In this document: positions 5,525-7,653 of the stretch, one piece after another
How the letters are laid out: every line of letters starts with the position of its first letter
Numbering within the stretch: the first letter of the stretch is position 1
DNA from: Kaiparowitsia sp041742695
GTDB taxonomy: Bacteria; Cyanobacteriota; Cyanobacteriia; Elainellales; Elainellaceae
DNA length: 7,653 nucleotides
Assembly (NCBI GenBank): GCA_041742695.1
Contig: JBGTOF010000293.1
Location: 1 to 7,653, forward strand
Direction of reading: 5' to 3'
The notes under the pieces: generated by a model
What the model was told of the DNA's origin: nothing
What the model saw: the letters and a program-made list of their open reading frames with translations, nothing else
The model's database searches: none
Position numbers and translations under genes: made by a program

Positions 5525-5554
5525 AAGAAGAGGGCGATCGCCCCCAGTCTTCTT
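5525..5554 (-). terminator. Hairpin downstream of rpsN, likely terminator
   Basis: AAGAAGA (5525-5531) pairs with TCTTCTT (5548-5554), with an inner GGGC/GCCC stem inside the HIP1-containing GGGCGATCGCCC (5532-5543). On the minus strand it lies about 60 bases after the rpsN stop, and its distal arm (TCTTCTT) is U-rich as transcribed. No separate run of Us follows, so the call rests on position and stem strength. Confidence 0.45.
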
Positions 5555-5616
5555 GCATGAACCACCGCACCATCCGCGATTGAGTCTAATTTCTGCACCG
5601 GCTCAACAGAACCAGC

Positions 5617-5919
5617 CTACCAACTTGATTTGACCACGCCAGGTAGCAGGCCTTCGTGAGCCATTTCACGAATGGCATGACGACACAGACCAAAATCACG
5701 ATAGTAGCCACGAGGGCGACCCGTTAGCCAGCAGCGATTGCGCTTGCGGCTGGGGGCGCTGTTGCGGGGCAACCGCTGAATCTGACGATGAATTTCTAAC
5801 TTCTCTTCTTGAGTTTCCGCTTTCGCAAACTCTACCTTTAGCGCGCGCCGCTTTTCAAGGTGCTTGGTCATTAACTTTTCACGGCGCTTCTCGCGCTCGA
5901 TCATGCTTTTCTTTGCCAT
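5617..5919 (-). CDS. rpsN: 30S ribosomal protein S14
   Basis: S14 binds 16S rRNA in the head of the small ribosomal subunit and is essential. The 100 residues match the long form that lacks the zinc-binding cysteine quartet. The N-terminus MAKKSMIEREKRREKL is typical, followed by a basic helical region, then LPRNSAPSRKRNRCWLTG, GRPRGYYRDFGLCRH and the C-terminus GLLPGVVKSSW, which is nearly invariant. It stands outside any ribosomal protein operon here, with NDH-2 downstream and ctaB upstream, both on the same strand but separated by 434 and 107 bases. No clear Shine-Dalgarno precedes the start; an extended -10 (TGCTAGAAT, 5946-5954) would give a leader of about 20 bases. Confidence 0.98.
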   Translation of the reverse strand: MAKKSMIEREKRREKLMTKHLEKRRALKVEFAKAETQEEKLEIHRQIQRLPRNSAPSRKRNRCWLTGRPRGYYRDFGLCRHAIREMAHEGLLPGVVKSSW

Positions 5920-5945
5920 TTTTTAGACTCAATACAGCGTTTTCT

Positions 5946-5954
5946 ATTCTAGCA
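5946..5954 (-). promoter_or_regulatory. Extended -10 promoter for rpsN
   Basis: On the minus strand the bases read TGCTAGAAT, an exact extended -10 (TGnTAnAAT). The best -35-like hexamer 16-17 bases upstream (TGCAAA) is weak, which is common for extended -10 promoters. Transcription would start near 5939, 20 bases before the rpsN ATG, so rpsN is probably transcribed on its own rather than from ctaB. Confidence 0.5.
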
Positions 5955-6004
5955 AGTGTAGCCACTGTTTGCATAGCACATTGCTCGAGGTTGTGGAACG
6001 TGGT

Positions 6005-6023
6005 CAGACTGGGGGCCAATCTG
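6005..6023 (-). terminator. Weak hairpin just after ctaB
   Basis: On the minus strand CAGATT pairs with AGTCTG (one G-U pair) around a seven-base loop, starting 3 bases after the ctaB stop. No U-tract follows. With the separate rpsN promoter downstream, a terminator here is plausible but not shown. Confidence 0.25.
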
Positions 6024-6026
6024 GCA

Positions 6027-6998
6027 TTAGGCCAGGTTAAAAGCCGTAGTGACAGCTTGCACTAAATTAGCGGTTAGCCGCTGAGTTGCAGGCAGGCTAT
6101 CAAGCGCCATCCCCGCACAGAGCAACATCATATAAAAAATGGAGTACTTAAAGAGCGATCGCGCTGCGCCCATATCTGCCGGGTTTTCTAGCAAGGCCCA
6201 AGCCTTCGCCAAAAACAAGCCGCCTAACCCCAGCGCCACCAGAGTATACAGCAGCCCCATTACATGCAGCGGAAACACCAGCACCAGCGTCAGAGGAATC
6301 AAAATCAGCGTATAGAGCCAGATCTGCTTTGCCGTCACAACCTCCCCTGCGATCACGGGCAGCATTGGAATGTTGACCTTGGCATAGTCGCGGCGGATCA
6401 TCAACGCTAGCGCCCAAAAGTGAGGCGGTGTCCAGAAAAAGACGATGGCAAATAGCACCCAGGCGGCCCAGCTCAGCTCGCCCGTGACCGCAGCCCAGCC
6501 CACCAATGGGGGAATCGCCCCAGCTGCGCCACCAATCACAATATTTTGCGTGCTGTGGCGCTTAAGCCAGTGGGTATAGACCAGCACATAGGTAACAATG
6601 CCCGACATCGCCAGACACGCGCTGAGCAGGTTCGCAAATGTAGTTAGCAGACTAAAGGAGATCAGTGCTAGAAGGATGGCAAAAATGAGCGCATCTCTCG
6701 GCTGCACCCGTCCAGAGGGTAAGGGACGGTGGCGGGTGCGCTCCATGTCATAGTCAATGTCGCGGTCATAGAGGCAGTTAATGGTGTTGGCAGACGAGGC
6801 TGCAAGCCAGCCCGCCACCAACGTAACTAACAGCAGCACCGGATCAACCTGACCATGCGCCGCGATCCACATGCTGCCCGCCGTGGTAATCACCAACAGA
6901 ATAATAATGCGGGGTTTGGTGAGTTGCCAGTAGCTCTGAACAACCTGCCATGCATTGTCATGGTGGCGGCGTCCGGTAGGATACATCGATTCAGTCAT
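6027..6998 (-). CDS. ctaB: Protoheme IX farnesyltransferase (heme O synthase) CtaB
   Basis: CtaB is an integral membrane prenyltransferase of the UbiA superfamily that adds a farnesyl group to heme B, giving heme O, the first step toward heme A of aa3-type cytochrome oxidase. The 323 residues (normal for the family) carry the first Asp-rich motif NCLYDRDID (74-82) continuing to RTRHRPLPSG (87-96), FFWTPPHFWALAL (187-199) and the second motif region DYAKVNIPMLP (204-214), with about eight or nine hydrophobic helices. The start at 6998 is supported by AGGAAG (7007-7012) 8 bases upstream; an alternative Met lies at 6986. It follows ctaA on the same strand after 122 bases, in pathway order reversed, and probably shares its transcript. 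Confidence 0.97.
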   Translation of the reverse strand: MTESMYPTGRRHHDNAWQVVQSYWQLTKPRIIILLVITTAGSMWIAAHGQVDPVLLLVTLVAGWLAASSANTINCLYDRDIDYDMERTRHRPLPSGRVQPRDALIFAILLALISFSLLTTFANLLSACLAMSGIVTYVLVYTHWLKRHSTQNIVIGGAAGAIPPLVGWAAVTGELSWAAWVLFAIVFFWTPPHFWALALMIRRDYAKVNIPMLPVIAGEVVTAKQIWLYTLILIPLTLVLVFPLHVMGLLYTLVALGLGGLFLAKAWALLENPADMGAARSLFKYSIFYMMLLCAGMALDSLPATQRLTANLVQAVTTAFNLA

Positions 6999-7038
6999 TA
7001 CGAGGGCTTCCTAAAAAATAGTATGAGTTGACCCGGGT

Positions 7039-7076
7039 GAGTTGCCGTGGGGAACTCGAAGCGATCTAGTTGATCG
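7039..7076. repeat. Two small inverted repeats in the ctaA-ctaB gap
   Basis: GAGTT (7039-7043) / AACTC (7053-7057), with a further CC/GG pair inside, is followed by CGATC (7062-7066) / GATCG (7072-7076) with a five-base loop. They occupy most of the space upstream of the ctaB ribosome site. They might be processing or attenuating structures that set CtaA and CtaB levels apart, or chance; no clear promoter for ctaB alone was found. Confidence 0.3.
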
Positions 7077-7120
7077 GTGAATAGTCCATATATAAATCGG
7101 GCTCAGGCCATAGACTTGGC

Positions 7121-7653
7121 TTAGATGAGCACGGCCCCAGAGGGCGATCGCCCGTTATCGACTGCATCTGGAGTGACCGGGCTAAGAACGGCACGGCGAT
7201 CGCGCCAGCCCACGACCGTAAAGCACACTAGCACTCCAAACAAGCACGCGCCAATCATCTGATGCGACACCGTTAGGGGCTCGACTTGCAGATGCAAACG
7301 GTAGGTTGCGACACCCAGCCCAATCTGCAAGACCAATAGCCCCAATGCTCCGCTGGTTAATCGTCGCAGGAGCGGATGCAACGCTGGCGTGCGCCAGGCG
7401 AGTACGACCAAGGCCAACACAGCCAAGGTGGCAGGCACAACTCCCAGCAGGTGCAGATTCATCACTTGGCAAAGTTGTGACCCACCCAAACACTGATGCA
7501 GCGCCCAGCGAGAACCGACCAGCCCTCCCGACAAGCTTTGGAAATACACTAGCACTGCTGCGGCCAGACTCACCCAAGGTAGTTTGCCGGCCGTCCCTGT
7601 CCCGGTATAGGGCATCAGCAGCATGCCCATGATCAGCAGCGTGGTGAAAAACA
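7121..7653 (-). CDS. ctaA: Heme A synthase CtaA (COX15 family), 5' end cut by window edge
   Basis: CtaA is a membrane enzyme that oxidises the C8 methyl of heme O to a formyl group, making heme A. The C-terminal 177 or so residues are present; the frame is open through the right edge (the bases before the Met at 7630 read FFTTLLI), so the true start lies outside and roughly the first half is missing. Recognisable parts are GGLVGSRWALHQCLGGSQLC, MNLHLLGVVPATLA with a likely heme-ligand His, and LHLQVEPLTVSHQMIGA with a second His, each near a hydrophobic helix. A Cys pair in the QCLGGSQLC segment matches the extracytoplasmic cysteines typical of the family. It ends at TAA (7121-7123), 122 bases before ctaB. 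In cyanobacteria ctaA and ctaB commonly lie beside the cytochrome oxidase genes, which would be expected beyond the right edge. Confidence 0.93.
   Translation of the reverse strand, partial: FFTTLLIMGMLLMPYTGTGTAGKLPWVSLAAAVLVYFQSLSGGLVGSRWALHQCLGGSQLCQVMNLHLLGVVPATLAVLALVVLAWRTPALHPLLRRLTSGALGLLVLQIGLGVATYRLHLQVEPLTVSHQMIGACLFGVLVCFTVVGWRDRRAVLSPVTPDAVDNGRSPSGAVLI

Larger units (their letters stand above)
5183..5616. other. Gene-free stretch between NDH-2 and rpsN, rich in hairpins
   Basis: These 434 bases hold the NDH-2 leader (about 5183-5290, minus strand), which includes the ribosome site and a small hairpin GCCC(AAAA)GGGC at 5235-5246. They also hold the end region of rpsN (5555-5616). 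Between these lie four separate hairpin-forming segments (5379-5394, 5424-5449, 5452-5481, 5525-5554). A plus-strand frame open from within NDH-2 to 5498 is mostly its shadow; its last part (5293-5498) has no credible start or ribosome site. No known RNA family was recognised. Confidence 0.55.
2..7203. repeat. HIP1 octamer GCGATCGC, 14 copies
   Basis: Copies start at 2, 1817, 2025, 2417, 3070, 3174, 3447, 4223, 4647, 5383, 5534, 6155, 7144 and 7196. By chance about 0.1 copy would be expected in 7.65 kb. HIP1 abundance is a hallmark of many cyanobacterial chromosomes. Twelve copies are in coding sequence and two (5383, 5534) in non-coding DNA, both embedded in larger palindromes. None occurs in the 613-1816 stretch, which includes the long cphB leader. 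Confidence 0.95.

Noticed and set aside
7182..7632. Long open frames on both strands within ctaA
   Set aside because: They overlap the well-supported CtaA frame and are products of its high GC content.
1..7653. Defence island, mobile element, CRISPR array or biosynthetic cluster
   Set aside because: No spaced direct repeats, transposase, integrase, nuclease or synthase motifs were found; the recognised genes are mostly housekeeping or core metabolism.

Overview
The window looks like chromosomal DNA from a cyanobacterium. Three things point there: the octamer GCGATCGC (HIP1) occurs 14 times in 7.65 kb, a cyanophycinase gene is present, and the TrmD, S14, NDH-2, CtaA and CtaB proteins have a cyanobacterial character. 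Genus cannot be fixed from this sequence; a Leptolyngbya-like lineage is only a guess. I see no prophage, insertion sequence, CRISPR array, tRNA or rRNA.

Layout from left to right. The 5' part of trmD (tRNA m1G37 methyltransferase, minus strand) runs off the left edge. A gene-free stretch of about 0.6 kb follows, then cphB (cyanophycinase, plus strand). Converging on cphB is a two-gene minus-strand unit: a small acidic protein of unknown function, then an SDR oxidoreductase 13 bases downstream whose ribosome binding site overlaps the first gene's stop codon. Divergent from that unit is a small multidrug resistance (SMR) transporter on the plus strand. It converges on a type II NADH dehydrogenase (minus), with a nested inverted repeat between the two. 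Next comes a 0.43 kb gene-free stretch with several hairpins, then rpsN (S14), ctaB (heme O synthase) and the 3' part of ctaA (heme A synthase), all minus strand. ctaA runs off the right edge.

Functional links. CtaB and CtaA act in sequence, heme B to heme O to heme A, for the terminal cytochrome oxidase. NDH-2 feeds electrons into the same membrane quinone pool. Cyanophycinase starts mobilisation of the nitrogen reserve polymer cyanophycin; its usual partner gene cphA is not next to it. TrmD and S14 are translation housekeeping genes.

I do not see convincing evidence of a new multi-gene system. The best leads are the run of hairpins at 5379-5554, the stand-alone cphB with its long leader, and the SDR/unknown-protein pair, whose SDR has altered catalytic and cofactor-site motifs.
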